NCBI GenBank assembly: GCA_029721435.1
Contig: CM056574.1
Coordinates: forward strand, 29,001,001-29,065,000
Source: Gymnothorax reevesii
Taxonomy: Eukaryota > Chordata > Actinopteri > Anguilliformes > Muraenidae
Length of the DNA: 64,000 nt
Direction: 5' to 3'
Under the pieces are notes generated by a model that was not told where the DNA came from, did no database searches, and saw only the letters and a list, made by a program, of their open reading frames with translations. Position numbers and translations under genes: made by a program. This document shows, piece after piece, positions 24,331 through 35,870 of the stretch (positions are counted from its first letter, which is position 1; each line of letters starts with the position of its first letter).

Positions 24331-26478
24331 GGATCAACACTCCTCTCTGCTTCAAGATATCCTCATACACAGGTCTCATGGAGGTATGGTGCCTATTGTA
24401 GCATAAACACAGAGTTGAGCATGCATAGACCGTTGCAAATTACTTATGAGTCGTCAATCCTGTTGTTCAGTCCTGTCACACCACAGGAAATATCACAGTG
24501 ATGATATTATTCACCGGCTGACAGAGAATTCAGAGCAGCATCAATGATGCTGACAGAAATCTCTCCAAGGACATGTTACACAGACTCTCACTTCAACTAC
24601 TTAGCTGTAATCTGTGCACCACCTAAAATGACTGCACATCCCCAAATGTCCTCACAACATGTGGTTTTTCAGGAGTTGGTTCTCACAAATATAGCTATAT
24701 ACAAAAGTAAGTCCCTCTCTCATTCCCTGCGCACACACGCGCACGGTGCTTATCTCAATCTTATAAAATCTAACAGAGGAAGGTGGGTTTACCCCAGAAT
24801 ACAAAAGTTAGTCTGTGTCAGAAACTAGCTGAATTGAATAGGACAGGACTGAGCTGAGTTTACCATCAGTGCTTGGTTGACAAGAATGGAAGAGTAAGTA
24901 TGTCTGTTTCTCATAATGGAGATTATTATACTGAGAGAAAACAGTTTTCTTCAGCATCGACCATTGTTTCATTACATGGAAAACACATTTTTGAATGGTT
25001 ACATTTGCTCAGTCATAGTGTAAGAACATTTCCACCAACTAATAGATTTCAGCATCAGCATTGATTGCTACTTACTGCAGCACTAATTGGGGATAATGAT
25101 TAAGCTTTTTCTTTGCAATGTGGTGCAAAGGCTGCGTTCAGTGGTGGAAGTGTGGGATGATGGGCCAATGTGCAAGAATTATTTTCGGGCCCTCCTGCCC
25201 TCCCCTAGCCAGGACTAGGATGGAATTCTACAAGGATCAACCCTCTTCTTTGTGGGCAGTCCAGTGCTAGTGAGTGCTTGATAATCTGGGAGCACACTGC
25301 AAGCCAATGGACAGCATCGGCAGCCCAAGCCTCATCCATTACGCATGTGCTGTACTGCTTCTCATCCGATTCGGGGTTTCGTCTCCCTCATAAGCAAACT
25401 GCTGCCAATAAATTACCATTTGTATTCTAAGTCTGTCTCCGCACTGATTCCCGGTCTGGACCATAATAGAGCTCTGTCCATTTATCAAGTTTTCAAAAAA
25501 ATAAAAATAAAAAATAAATAATAGTAATAAATGCAAATGTGAACATTTCCTGGACCAAAGACATAAAAAAGGGCACTGGTTCCCATTTTGTGAGTCTGAC
25601 CCATGTATGTTTAGATATTTTTTGGATTTCCCCACTTTTTTCCCCCACCCAGACACAGCCATACTGCTAAGCCCATCTCAAAGCAACTTGCTCCCATTGA
25701 CTCAAGAGAAAGATACCACGGTAGCTGATTCCTCTGCCTCGCATGATGAGTGGCCCTCGCAGCACCAATTACAAACTGCCTCTGCCATCGGTGGATCACA
25801 TGTTCAGTGTACACTTTTGTTCGTACAGCTACATGCACCTGGCCAATCAGAAGTGATCCCTACAGAGCAATGCCCAAACAAATTTAACCGGCTTAACCCA
25901 ACTATTCCTGGCTGGGATGCACTAATTTTCGCATAGGCCAAGAGGACCTCTGGCCGTAGCCTGTACAGGCATGGCTGGGATTCAAACACCCAACCACAGA
26001 TAGACGTCTTAGCTGTGAGCCAAACAGAGGCCTCACATAGTGCTAATTTAACATAGCAATTGAAATCAGGGCAAGACTTTAGTATTTTCAGCTCAGGAGC
26101 TGCCTCTGTTCACACCTTTGGTGCTTTCTATCTTGTTAGGCTGCCTCAGTGATTTTTTGTAATAGCCTATTAGGTAAAATGGTACACACTTCAAACTCCT
26201 TGAATTCATGGAACTCAGGCCTGCTTTTTGGAGCCGTGTCTGCATGTGACCTGGTCAGGGAAGATAAGGGGTTCTTGTAACTCGACTGGCCTGACATGGA
26301 TTTGATTGGCTGTCAGTCATTTGAAGTCGTTTCATCATTCGAAATAGTCCAGGTGAAGAAATAACTATTTGTTCAGTGTATTTCTGTTCAGCCACTCAGT
26401 TATGGCCTGAGCATAGTAGAGAAATGAAGCTGGGATAGTGCTAATGTGACGAGATACAGTCTGGGAAATCAGAGTCAG
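24331..26478. other. no gene recognised
   Basis: Contains an A/T-rich low-complexity tract at 25493-25533. Overlapping open frames at 25339-25989 on both strands lack recognisable motifs. Confidence 0.5.
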
Positions 26479-26906
26479 TGTCATGGTTCTGGATGTTTGT
26501 GCGCATTTTGGACTTTTCTTTGTGGCTCTCGTCCTGAGAAGATATAGTTTCCTGGGCTATCGGATTCTTTGCCCAGCTGGCTGATTCAGCTGGGGCAGCT
26601 CTTCCCCAGAATCTATATAGGCAGGAGGTCCGGCACACCTCCTTCGCTAGTGTGTCTATGTTTAGCTAGGCATGAAAGCTGAAGAAATCTTTAGCCGGGT
26701 TTTGAAAGACTTTCTATTCTCAAATTTTTGGAGTTTCTTCTCCGTTTTTCTTTCTTGCGTTGCCTCCTCTGTTCGGACTATTAGACATCCTGTGGAGTCG
26801 CGAGTTCTTGCGTTTAGTCTGTGTTGTTCTGTGTTTATACTGTTTACTCGCTGCTCACGTTCTCTCTTTTCGCTGCTCCTGGCCTCCTACACGACTGGCC
26901 ATTACA
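26479..26906 (+). mobile_element. solo LTR (gypsy-type), 428 bp, with 5-bp target duplication
   Basis: Begins TGTCATGGTTCTGG and ends CTGGCCATTACA. Flanked by the perfect 5-bp direct repeat GTCAG at 26474-26478 and 26907-26911. A TATA box (CTATATAGG, near 26614) sits in the expected position, followed by a pyrimidine-rich R/U5-like half. It shares both ends and the overall plan with the LTR at 61207-61631. The lack of any internal region between matching target duplications indicates LTR-LTR recombination. Confidence 0.85.
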
Positions 26907-26911
26907 GTCAG

Positions 26912-27862
26912 ATGCAGGCTTGCATTCTGTTTTCTCCTCCATCCCCATTTCTCTTCGTAATTTATCTACATCTTTATTCTCTTATCTCATTCTCAGCCTC
27001 TCTTTTACCCCCATTTCTAGCTCTGTCCCTTTATCCCTTAATTTCTCCTCTAGTTTGATCAGCGCTCCCTCAATCCCTCATTATTTCCCTCTTTCACTTT
27101 CCCTTTCTTTCCTCCCAACTATCCCATCCCTCCTTGTGCAATCTGTACCTCTCTCCATCTTTTTGTCCCTCTTCACATTCTTTCAATTTCTCAACAGGAA
27201 ATAAGTCCTTGTGCTGACCTTGTTTGACCCTTTGTTAATGGTTGTGCTGTAGTTTTGAATTCACAGTTTTAGAGGAGAAATTGGATCTTGGATTGAGACC
27301 CAGTTTTTTTGTTTGTTCCAGCCTAATTTTTTTTGGTTTTGTTTTTTTTTTTCCAAAGGAAAATTCCATAATTCTGATTACAAACATTTCAACTCAACTT
27401 TTCCTCTGGATTTACTCTGAGGAAAGGCTATTTAATACAGTTCATGCCTGATACATTTGTATTTTGTTGGCAGAACAAATTAAAAATGTTTATAACTGTC
27501 GTTTTTTACCCCCTTAAGTAACTTTTAAATGTCCAATGACTGTTTCTAATTAAAAGCCGACTCACATTAGAGTCAAGAGCAGACAGCAACAGTGACATTA
27601 TTTTTGAAACATTCTGACTGATGTGGTTCTGGCACATTTTGAGTTGGAATGGGTGGTTGGGGGGACAATAATAAGCAAATCACCAGCTGGAGGATCATTG
27701 GCAACATCTGTTGGCATCAAAGCATTTCACAAATTGGCACTGCAAGTCGGGAGACAAAATTCTGGCGGATAAAGCCATCAGCTGAGGATTGCTGTTGTGC
27801 CGATCCTCACCGTATTGGTTGTGTCCATTCAGCTAAGTGAGCTCTCTCTCCATCCTTTCCAG
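26912..27862. other. long pyrimidine-rich tract, then unique sequence
   Basis: Bases from about 26930 to 27195 are strongly C/T-rich on the plus strand and end in CTCAACAG. Open frames there are only Ser/Leu/Phe-rich translations of this composition. The rest up to 27862 is unremarkable apart from the pyrimidine tract that precedes the candidate exon. Confidence 0.6.
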
Positions 27863-27984
27863 ATGTTTACAACAGCTCACAGCTGAGTGAGGATCTGATA
27901 GCAATGTATTTGGAGAGAAAATTAACTCACATGAAGAGCCACTGTCCTGGATTTCACATCAAACAAGACTGCAGTAATGTGAAA
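27863..27984 (+). CDS. candidate internal coding exon, unrecognised
   Basis: A strong acceptor (CTCTCTCTCCATCCTTTCCAG, the run just before 27863) is followed by 2 + 120 bases open in one frame, 40 codons, reaching a plausible donor AAA|GTGAGA at 27985. The peptide reads VYNSSQLSEDLIAMYLERKL then THMKSHCPGFHIKQDCSNVK, with an amphipathic helix-like centre and two Cys. I cannot name a family. The same frame stays open past the donor to a TAA near 28021. Forty open codons can occur by chance, so this is only a candidate. Confidence 0.25.
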
Positions 27985-28486
27985 GTGAGAGGAGAAACTG
28001 AAGGTCTCCACTGGTGTGACTAATACAGCTTGGAGTTTTCCAGGATGCATAGGTGACAGGCAGGAAAAGCTTAAAAACTCCTGAGCTATTCTCCCTAGAG
28101 AGCCCTCTTATCTTGTACGGGTAGACTAGTCTATTTAAATGACTACTTGTGTTGATTTTCCCTCCAATTTCCGTGGATATTACTGTATTTGAGATAGCTA
28201 CACTAATGCCAGTGCATTTCCTTACATGTAGCAAATGTCAGGCCTGAGAAGTTCTGAAAGGACTACACTTTGTCAAGAGTTCATTGAAGGCATACATTGA
28301 GTTTGGCGACATAGCTCTGATCTGGAAGCTTTCTCTCCATCCAAGTATTAAACAGGGATCAGCAAATAATCACCAATTATAAAGTAGAGTAACAGCAACA
28401 ATGAACCCGAAGAAGAAAAATTGCTATACATCAGTGTAACTCTGAAACAGCTAATGAATGCTATAAAGGACAGGTGGAACTGGGGT
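27985..28486. other. no gene recognised
   Basis: Unique-looking sequence between the candidate exon and the inverted-repeat element. Confidence 0.5.
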
Positions 28487-28487
28487 C

Positions 28488-29104
28488 AGTGGGGCAGATT
28501 AAGTCAATATTCCATAAGAATCTTTCACTTGGTGATACAAGCACCAAGTTTGGCACAAATAATATCCAGGATGTGCATTTTAAGAAAAGTACGTTATCCA
28601 GCTGAAAATCTAAGATGGCCACCAGTTTTCAAGACGGCTGCCTCGTCAAATGCAAAAAAATGGTTTTAAAAGTAGAACTTGAATGAACAAAACTATGTTA
28701 ATGATCAAAATGAATGTATTCTGATTGGAAAAATTCAATAATGTCAACTGAATTCCAATATGGCTGCCAGTTTTCAAGATGGTGACTATTATAGTGGGGC
28801 AGATTAATTCAATATCCCATAAGAATCTTTCACTTGGAGATACAAGCACCAAATTTGGCAGAAATGATGTCCAGGATGTACTTTTTAAGAAAAGTACGTT
28901 ATCCAGCTGAAAATCCAAGATAGCTGCCCGTTTTCAAGATGGCCACCTCGTCAAATGCAAAAAAAGGTTTTTGAAGAAGAACTTGAATAAACAGAAATGT
29001 GTAAATGACCCAAACATCAAATGAATGTATTCTGACTAGAGGAACTCAATAGTGTCAATTGAATTCCAATATGGCCACCAGTTTTCAAGATGGCAGCTAT
29101 TACG
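28488..29104. repeat. tandem duplication of a ~305-bp terminal arm
   Basis: Units 28488-28792 and 28793 to about 29104 both start AGTGGGGCAGATTAA and end CCAGTTTTCAAGATGG plus about 10 bases. They are diverged by point changes and small indels. Each unit itself contains repeated AAGATGGC-type motifs. Confidence 0.85.
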
Positions 29105-29136
29105 TGACTCAAAATTAGCGTTTTCGAAAGCTGTCT

Positions 29137-29863
29137 GATCACAGATATTGTATTTAGTTGAAGGGGAATACCCATGATCATTCATTGAAATGCTGTGGTC
29201 TAGCCTAGCACTTTTGGTTTGTATTATTTCATAAGAGTGATGTCAAAGCACAACCAGGGCACACTGGTGACATCACTGCTGTGAGACTCAGCATGGGGTT
29301 CAGTGTCGGCTTGTAGTGTATTAGCTGTAGTTGTAGTTTACTAACTGTTGTAGTGGTGTACTCACTGTAATTTGTAGTATACTTTAGTGTCCCAAATGCT
29401 ATCTAATAAGCCCCTATATATGTCTCTACTAGAAGTTTAGTTAGTTGTAGTATTGTAGTTAGATATTGAATTGACAGGATGTGCCAGCGAAGGAGAGCCG
29501 AGCCAAGGGTAAAGGGGCTTCAGTTACCTGGATAGTGTACAGATCGCACGGGACTTAAATGGCACTGAATGAACGATCGGGCTAGGTGTAGAGCATCAGA
29601 TGCTTGAACCTAGTTGCATTCCATATTTCAATGTGCTTTGATGTTTTGTACGATTGGGTGGTGAAAGGATAGCCCCTCGGCCTTTAACCATATAACACAA
29701 GATGTCTGCCATTACAGCTCACAGGCTGTAATTGAGATTGATATTGTTTGTTTGATGTATATGCTGTCTATGCGGTATTACACAGTAGCGCTGGTACCAT
29801 GTTTTTATAGGTACTTTACATTGTACTCTTGGCCTCCGGGCCTTATATACGAATAAAAAAAAA
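29137..29863 (+). mobile_element. A-tailed retroposon insertion (LINE 3' end or retrocopy), 11-bp target duplication
   Basis: The 11-bp repeat GAAAGCTGTCT flanks the segment perfectly (29126-29136 and 29864-29874). The segment ends with AATAAA at 29852 running into an oligo(A) tail, the signature of target-primed reverse transcription. The body has no long open frame and looks like a 3' UTR (AT-rich, ending CCTCCGGGCCTTATATACG before the signal). Its parent family is not identified. Confidence 0.8.
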
Positions 29864-29877
29864 GAAAGCTGTCTAAG

Positions 29878-30162
29878 ATGTCTGCCAATAATCCATTGAG
29901 TTGCACTACTAAAACTGACTGGAGGAAGTGTTGCCTCTGTCAGATAGATATGAAAGAGGAATATCAGTGTAGTTCTGATGGCTATTCCATGATAGCCAAA
30001 AACATATCACAGTTTCAGGCAATCAACCTGTTGCCCTTCAGGTTAGACCCATCGAGAATGGATGATGGAGGTAGTATTGAGGATATCGCCAAAGTATCAC
30101 CAAAATTGTTGCCAAATGTCCTGGCGGTCATCTTGAAAAATGGTGGCCATTTTGTTTTTTAA
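29878..30162 (+). pseudogene. truncated transposon-derived protein with CxxC motif
   Basis: A 94-codon frame from ATG 29878. Residues 1-75 contain TDWRKCCLCQIDMKEEYQCS, YSMIAKNISQFQAINLLP and LDPSRMDDGGSIEDIAKVSP. This fits, from memory, an unnamed domain frequent in fish and cnidarian transposon proteins: W--C--CQ, Y--LA-NI--F, LP, LD-G-GIE-TL. The frame then runs into the right inverted repeat, so the usual downstream H-x(n)-C pair and the rest of the protein are missing. The Cys pair suggests zinc binding. Function unknown. Confidence 0.5.
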
Positions 30163-30267
30163 AGTGGATAACGTACTTTTCAGAGTGTGTAGGTTCTGAA
30201 GCACTTGTGTGGCAAATTTGGGGCTTGTATCACCAAGTGAAATATTGTTTCAGCAATCTGCCCCACT

Positions 30268-31318
30268 AGGTGAAGAGGGGGGTTTGAAGTGAGCATGAGG
30301 AGTTGCTTCTACAGATGGCAAACTTCTATGAGACTACATACTGACAGCCGAGCGATTGTCTGATAGGGGTGAAGTCAGGTGAAAGGAGTTCTCAGTTAAC
30401 TAACTGTTTGATTGGCTCAATCAGCTATTACAGCTGATCAGATAACTAGATGCGGCAGAGCCTGTGAAGAACTTCATGTGACATCCCACAAGGAGAATGA
30501 GTATGTATTTAACCCCTTTTCCAGCCAACCTCAGCACTTCAACCCTGCTCATTAGGGGACGCACAGGGGGAGATGCTTTATTCCCCACCTTTTTTTTCCT
30601 CGTTGAAATTAGAAATTTTAATCAAATAGAAATACACTCCCTTCCCTTCTAATTTTTGGAGAGGTTCTGGTGTTTAAGATCAATACAAAGAAGTTAGCCC
30701 ATGGGCTAGGCAATTACTATTTAGATTAAGCAAATGGGACCCACTAACAACCCTCAAGCAGGGGAATAAGAGTTTCAGCAATATCTCCCAACACCTCCAA
30801 ATTTAGCCAAAGGCAAGTCCCTCAAGTGGTCTCCAAACTCTGTGCTATCAGTGAAAAAAAAGTATTAATTTACACATACACAAACAATTCTCTTCCTTCC
30901 TCCCCCCCCCTTTTTATAACTCAAAAGAAAGGGCATTGCCCCACCCGGGTCTGGTAAAGAGAGAGGCACCACAATTGCTCTCAGTCAAAAATAAAGAACA
31001 AGTCACCACATTGCTGAAAACAGGTGATCCAAATTATCAACCCAATTAATTCAGTTGGTAAGGAATTTTGAGAGAAATAAAAAGAAAAACTCAGAATTCA
31101 GTTTTGAAAAACCAAAAGAATGAGCTGAAATGAAGATGAGCACCTCAGAATGTGTAACCGCGGCAACATCTCAGTCTCTTCACGTTTAAATGATTTGAGT
31201 AATTTTTATAAGCTGAGTTCTTAAATATCCGTACTATTTATTCCCTGCTTCCACAATGCAATGACCCTAAACATAATGGCAGGAATATTCTGGAAAGGAA
31301 GTAAAAACTATTGAGTGG
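30268..31318. other. no gene recognised
   Basis: Unique-looking sequence with a poly(C)/poly(T) run near 30902-30916. Confidence 0.5.
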
Positions 31319-31466
31319 CCAGCTCAATCACCTAATTCATTCTACTAATCAACCTCAGGAATGTTTGTTAAGGGCCTTGATTAGTAGAATCAGGTGTGTA
31401 GCAGTTTGGTTGGTTTGAAAGGCTGCACCCACAGTGGCTCTTTCTGGAGAAGGTTCCCTACCCCTG
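31319..31466. mobile_element. half of a hAT-type MITE
   Basis: Read from the right, the terminus is CAGGGGTAGGGAACCTTCTC followed by CAGAAAGAGCCACTG and, further in, ACACCTGATTCTACTAATC, the usual order in a common fish hAT MITE. The opposite CAGGGG terminus is absent. Confidence 0.45.
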
Positions 31467-34400
31467 ACCTCATTTAAATGCCATACAGCTGTCGTGGGAT
31501 CACCGGAATCATCAAGTCTGTGAAGTGTGCCTGTCTTCAAATGCACAACAATGGGAAATATTGTAGTCTGTGAGGAAATACACTGAATCCTGAATGCTAA
31601 TGCTCACGTTGATATAAAAAAGCACACAAAAACTTTGTACTGTCATATTTATCTTTTTTTTTTTTTTTTTACAGATTGAACAAACCATTTCAAAATCATT
31701 TTGGTGTTGTATCATACAATTGACTATCAAAGATGTGAAGATGTTGATTGAATGAAATATCAGTAAATATCATGAAGGCTGTAGCCAACTCTTTCCTCTC
31801 AGTCAGATGAGGACAGACAGTCATACGCACAAGCATATACAAACAAGCATGCATACTCAGGTGTTCATGCATTGGGTTTACTGCAAAGCCATTCAATCTT
31901 TGCTCCCCTCGGGTAATAAAGGCCCCAGTTCAGTGAAACTAATAGGGAGATTTTGACATCAGTTGTTCTTAAACCTCTGATAATATGCTTATTATCTCTA
32001 GAGAGCCTGTCACAAGGACCATTTAGGGATTTACGGACGGCCCCACATAGGCAAACGTATTAGAGTTAACCACTATTGCAATAACAGTGCTCTTCAAATG
32101 CTTTTGAACAAATGATTATTAAGCACATAATTTTCTTATAAAGCGGGGCCAGTCTAAATATCATCTATTAAGTTTGCCTGTTCATTGTATGATGAAATCC
32201 AAAATTGTGAAAAACAGTGCCAAATTAAAAAAAATGTGTTTGTTTCATTTTGGAGCTTCTTATTTATGCATGAATGTGTTTCACCCCCCAGCAGTTGTGC
32301 ACAATTTCAGTTTTCAGACACACTTCAAGGTCACACTGCTGCTCAGGCTCAAAAGGGCAAACTATGACCTCCCACTGCTGATGACTCTGGTCTGAGGCAG
32401 AAATACCAGGGGGGCAAGGGGTGCACTTGTACCCAGAACCGCAGACTGTTGCAAATCTGAAAATCCAGAAATGTTGAAATCTCTCCCATCTTCATGTCCT
32501 GTTCTACCGTCAGGAACAACAGCATAAATGTTACACCAGGAGGAAAAAAGACCAGAGACAATCCCAGAAAAGCAGTGAACCAAGAAGGTGGTGTAATAAT
32601 TTGGTTCGTAATAATTGCAACTGCCATAAACCATGTGTCAGTATTTGTTAGATCTGCTGGTATTATGTTGGTAAGTAGCTTGCTAGCATGCTTCTATGGT
32701 AGCAATAATCTGGAGATTTATTTGCAGAGACTGAGATCTCATTCTAACGACGTAAAAGCGATATGTCCCTTACAGAATACAGTACTGCATGTTATAGAAA
32801 CTGTAGCTCTAATGACTGTTGCATTGCGAAGCCTAGCCAAGTGAGGCAGTGCAAATGACAGTCCACAAACAGCCCGTGGCTTGGTAGATAGCGGCTGGGA
32901 AGCAGATTTTATTCTGGTGTACTGTGAGCAAACTAGCTAGTCTTTCTGTAGTCTATTCACTTCCCTCATCCATTTTTGTACCTGGAGTGTAGTTATCGTA
33001 GCCAAGTCTTTCATCTTTTCCATTCTAATAAGGTAAAAAGTCAAATGCTCTTTGTCGTTAGGTTGCTATTGTAAAATGTGGGATTACTTACAAGGCTTGG
33101 TAGTTAATTCTAGCGTCATATTGGTAACATTAGCTTGGTTATTCAATTGGCTGCTATACAGTTTCCAAGTCATCTTTCGATTTCCAAGCACAATCAAAAT
33201 GACTTTGAGATAGAGTGGTATTTCAGTGAGTAACATGTAAATGCTTACTGTTTACCTTTTGATATGGCCAGTGTTTCTTGCAATTAGACCAACTGGAGCC
33301 CCTAATGCGTTTCTGTGAACTGCTTGGTGACTTGAACTCCAAAGGGCAATGAATGTGCACAAAGGGCTGGCAGGAGGCCTACAAGAGGGAGAGGAGCAGA
33401 GAGAGGGCAGGGGTCCTCAGGAACATTGCTGGTAGCTACTGATCCAAACCATACCCTGAGAGTCAAAGTGACATTATCTTATGAATGTTACTAAGATCCA
33501 CTCAAAGAGCTTTTAAGCATGCAAAGCCTTTCCCTGGCTCCAATATATTTCATATTTCTGTCTTTATCCTCTCTACATAATTTTGTTTTTTTTTCTATCA
33601 CTTTTTTAATACAGGTCAACTCATTAAAATTGAAAGCTCCCAAGAAAGACAGGAAAACAGCTTCATTCATGCACAGTAGCTTATGAATATAATACAGCGT
33701 TATATAACAAACCTCATTATATTTAACAACCCCTCTGTTGGTATGCACAATTATTTACTTGTTTATTCATCCTTTCTCGATTGTCTCAAAATTAAAATTT
33801 ATTTAACCAGGGAAGTCGAGACTATGAGTCATTCCTTATATGCATCTTCTTAATCAGCATGCATTTGAACATTTTAAATGGCAATGCATTTTCTTTGGAA
33901 ACTTTGAAAACCTGGGCTACAGTTCCAAATGGACAACGGTCTATGATCAGACATATTTTGGTCATTCATGGTCAGTCGGCTAATTCTGTCAGGGAAATAT
34001 TATATTGTTTCATATTCTGTCTTGAATGAGTTTTGAAGCATTGACTGAAAATGAGTGCATATACAGCCACAGAGAATTCAGAATTCATTCAGCTGCCTTA
34101 AACGGCAGGCAAATTCTCAATAAATACAACAGAACTCGATCCAATGAAGCCATACATGCCAAGACAGATTAATATAATTTCATTTGTGAATATTCAGTAC
34201 ATCCACAACAGCTATTCAGTTTTGAAGAAAAAAAAAAACTAGTCAGATATAATCACAGTTTAGCTACGTTTCAGCCATCAAAAACCAGTCTCTTAAAGCC
34301 TCCTCTGGAGACACAAAAGATTCAAGTTATGAATATCTTGTGCTGTCTCATTGCTACTTGGTGGAGTGTGTGCGTGTGTGTGTGTGTGTGTGCATGCATG

Positions 34401-35630
34401 CACGCAGAGAGAGAAAAATAAAATAAAAAAGAGCAATCTGATAACAAGACATGCCTTGGGGCCAAGATAGAGGATTAAGGGTGGAATATATTTTGCATCA
34501 CTGGAACTGTTTATAATGGGATAGACTGAATGACAGAATGGGGATTATGCTTATTGAACGACAGAAAAAAATGACGTGAGGAAAATTCTTATGTCTTAGT
34601 GCTAGATGGTGGCAGCAGAATTAGTTAATCACTAACTGCATGTGCCCCCTGGGTGACTGGCATTGCAGAGTAAAAAGCCGTAAAGACACTAGGCTTGCTG
34701 TCAGCAATCACTCTATATTACACATAGCCCCATTATGAGGGAATTGGTGTTGTTGTGAAAGAACTCTCCCTACAGTTTCTAACTGCAACACCACCGTCGT
34801 AAAAACACGTCCTCGACTTGCACACTCTCTACAGAAATTGTAAGCTACATTTGAAGTCAGAAAAGCCGATGTTAGAAGCCAAATGACCATATTGACTACT
34901 AAAGTGTAATATTAACAGATTTTACGCAAATATGGCTTTGCAGTTTTATTATTGGTGAAGGTCAAGTAAACTCCAGTGACAAGCAAGCCAACATCACCAG
35001 CTAGACAGGAACCGACACAAGAGCAAAAATTGCCAGTGCTAATTTCAAAAAGAAGGCGATGGCAATACAGAACTCTTCAGCATATGATAATTTTCGTGAC
35101 TTGTACGTAGTTTCGTCCCTTTACATTTTCTAATCGGACAGCTGGCTATTTTTTTTACAGCGAGTTGAGTGACCATGCTGCAAAAACAGGTGTGCGTACT
35201 TGTCGCTGAAATTACCTTCATTCACTGAAGAGTTCTGAAATGCCGTTGCCGAGTGACGGTGCATAGACCAAATTAAATTATTTTTATGTACTGAATGTAG
35301 CCCATTATTTTGTCACTTTTAGATTGCATGGGGAAGAGAAGCCGCGTCTTCAATTGCCGCTTGGTTATTCTTGAATTGGAAAACATGTTAATAAAGGAAA
35401 ACCATGAATAAAGGGAGGGATATTAGCCCCAGAATATTCAGGTGTAACGACGCGCGTGCCGAGGACTACTAGGACTTCGATACGGCACATATCCAAAAAC
35501 AAAACCCAAACATAAACACAAGCGACCGGTCCATGCGAGTATGAAGTTGCCTTACAGTCGCTTACTATGTTTGAAGTCCAAAAATAGTATTCATTTTGTG
35601 TAGTTTACAATTCAAGAACGCGTAAAACGA
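31467..35630. other. no gene recognised
   Basis: About 4 kb of AT-rich sequence with a poly(T) run (31652-31670) and a GT/GC repeat at 34366-34404. A segment near 35270-35430 weakly resembles the right arm of the hAT foldback element at 53654-54415 (TGTACTGAAT-T-GCCCAT-ATTT and AATTGGAAAA...TAAAGGAAAA blocks). Confidence 0.45.
34366..34404. repeat. (GT)n microsatellite with GCAT end
   Basis: GT dinucleotides with one GC interruption, ending GCATGCATGCACGC; it alternates purine and pyrimidine throughout. Confidence 0.85.
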
Positions 35631-35870
35631 TTGTACACGCGTTTACAACCAATGCAAACTTTTCGTTTGGCCCCAGATGAGATCAGAGCTTTGTTCGCGG
35701 AAAAGTTAAAAACCCACAAAATCGGGACAGTTTGTGTCAAATCATTTGATTGGGTATGTAGAAAATGTATCGGTAAGAATATTCCTCCCAAATACGATAA
35801 CTATAACTTGTCTTTCCTATACAAATTGGCTGTTGAAATAAGGAGCGAAACCAGTCAATTTCTGCACTAG
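35631..35870 (+). other. unrecognised open reading frame (79 codons)
   Basis: The frame contains MQTFRLAPDEIRALFAEKLK, then DWVCRKCIGKNIPP and LSFLYKLAVEIRSE. Composition is protein-like (mixed charged and hydrophobic residues, one CxxC), unlike most small frames nearby. It lies in a locally GC- and CpG-richer patch (35430-35930) of otherwise AT-rich DNA. I do not recognise a family; it may be a transposon exon or chance. Confidence 0.2.

Larger units (their letters stand above)
28487..30267. mobile_element. inverted-repeat transposon with doubled left arm and Cys-motif ORF
   Basis: The left end AGTGGGGCAGATT (28488) is answered by AATCTGCCCCACT at 30255-30267. Homology between the arms continues through TTTCACTTGGTGATACAAGC and the sequence up to AAGTACGTTATCC, so the inverted repeat is well over 100 bp. 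The left arm is present twice in tandem. Inside lie a nested A-tailed retroposon (29137-29863) and, next to the right arm, an ORF with a conserved-looking Cys motif. Without the retroposon the element is about 1.04 kb and must be an internal deletion derivative. The superfamily is not clear to me. Confidence 0.65.

Noticed and set aside
26672..27204. Overlapping 127-128-codon plus-strand frames
   Set aside because: Their Ser/Leu/Phe composition reflects the LTR U5 and the pyrimidine tract; stop codons are rare on such a strand.
35270..35430. Second copy of the 53654-54415 foldback hAT element
   Set aside because: Only scattered blocks match the right arm and no opposite arm or termini were found, so it is not called as a feature.
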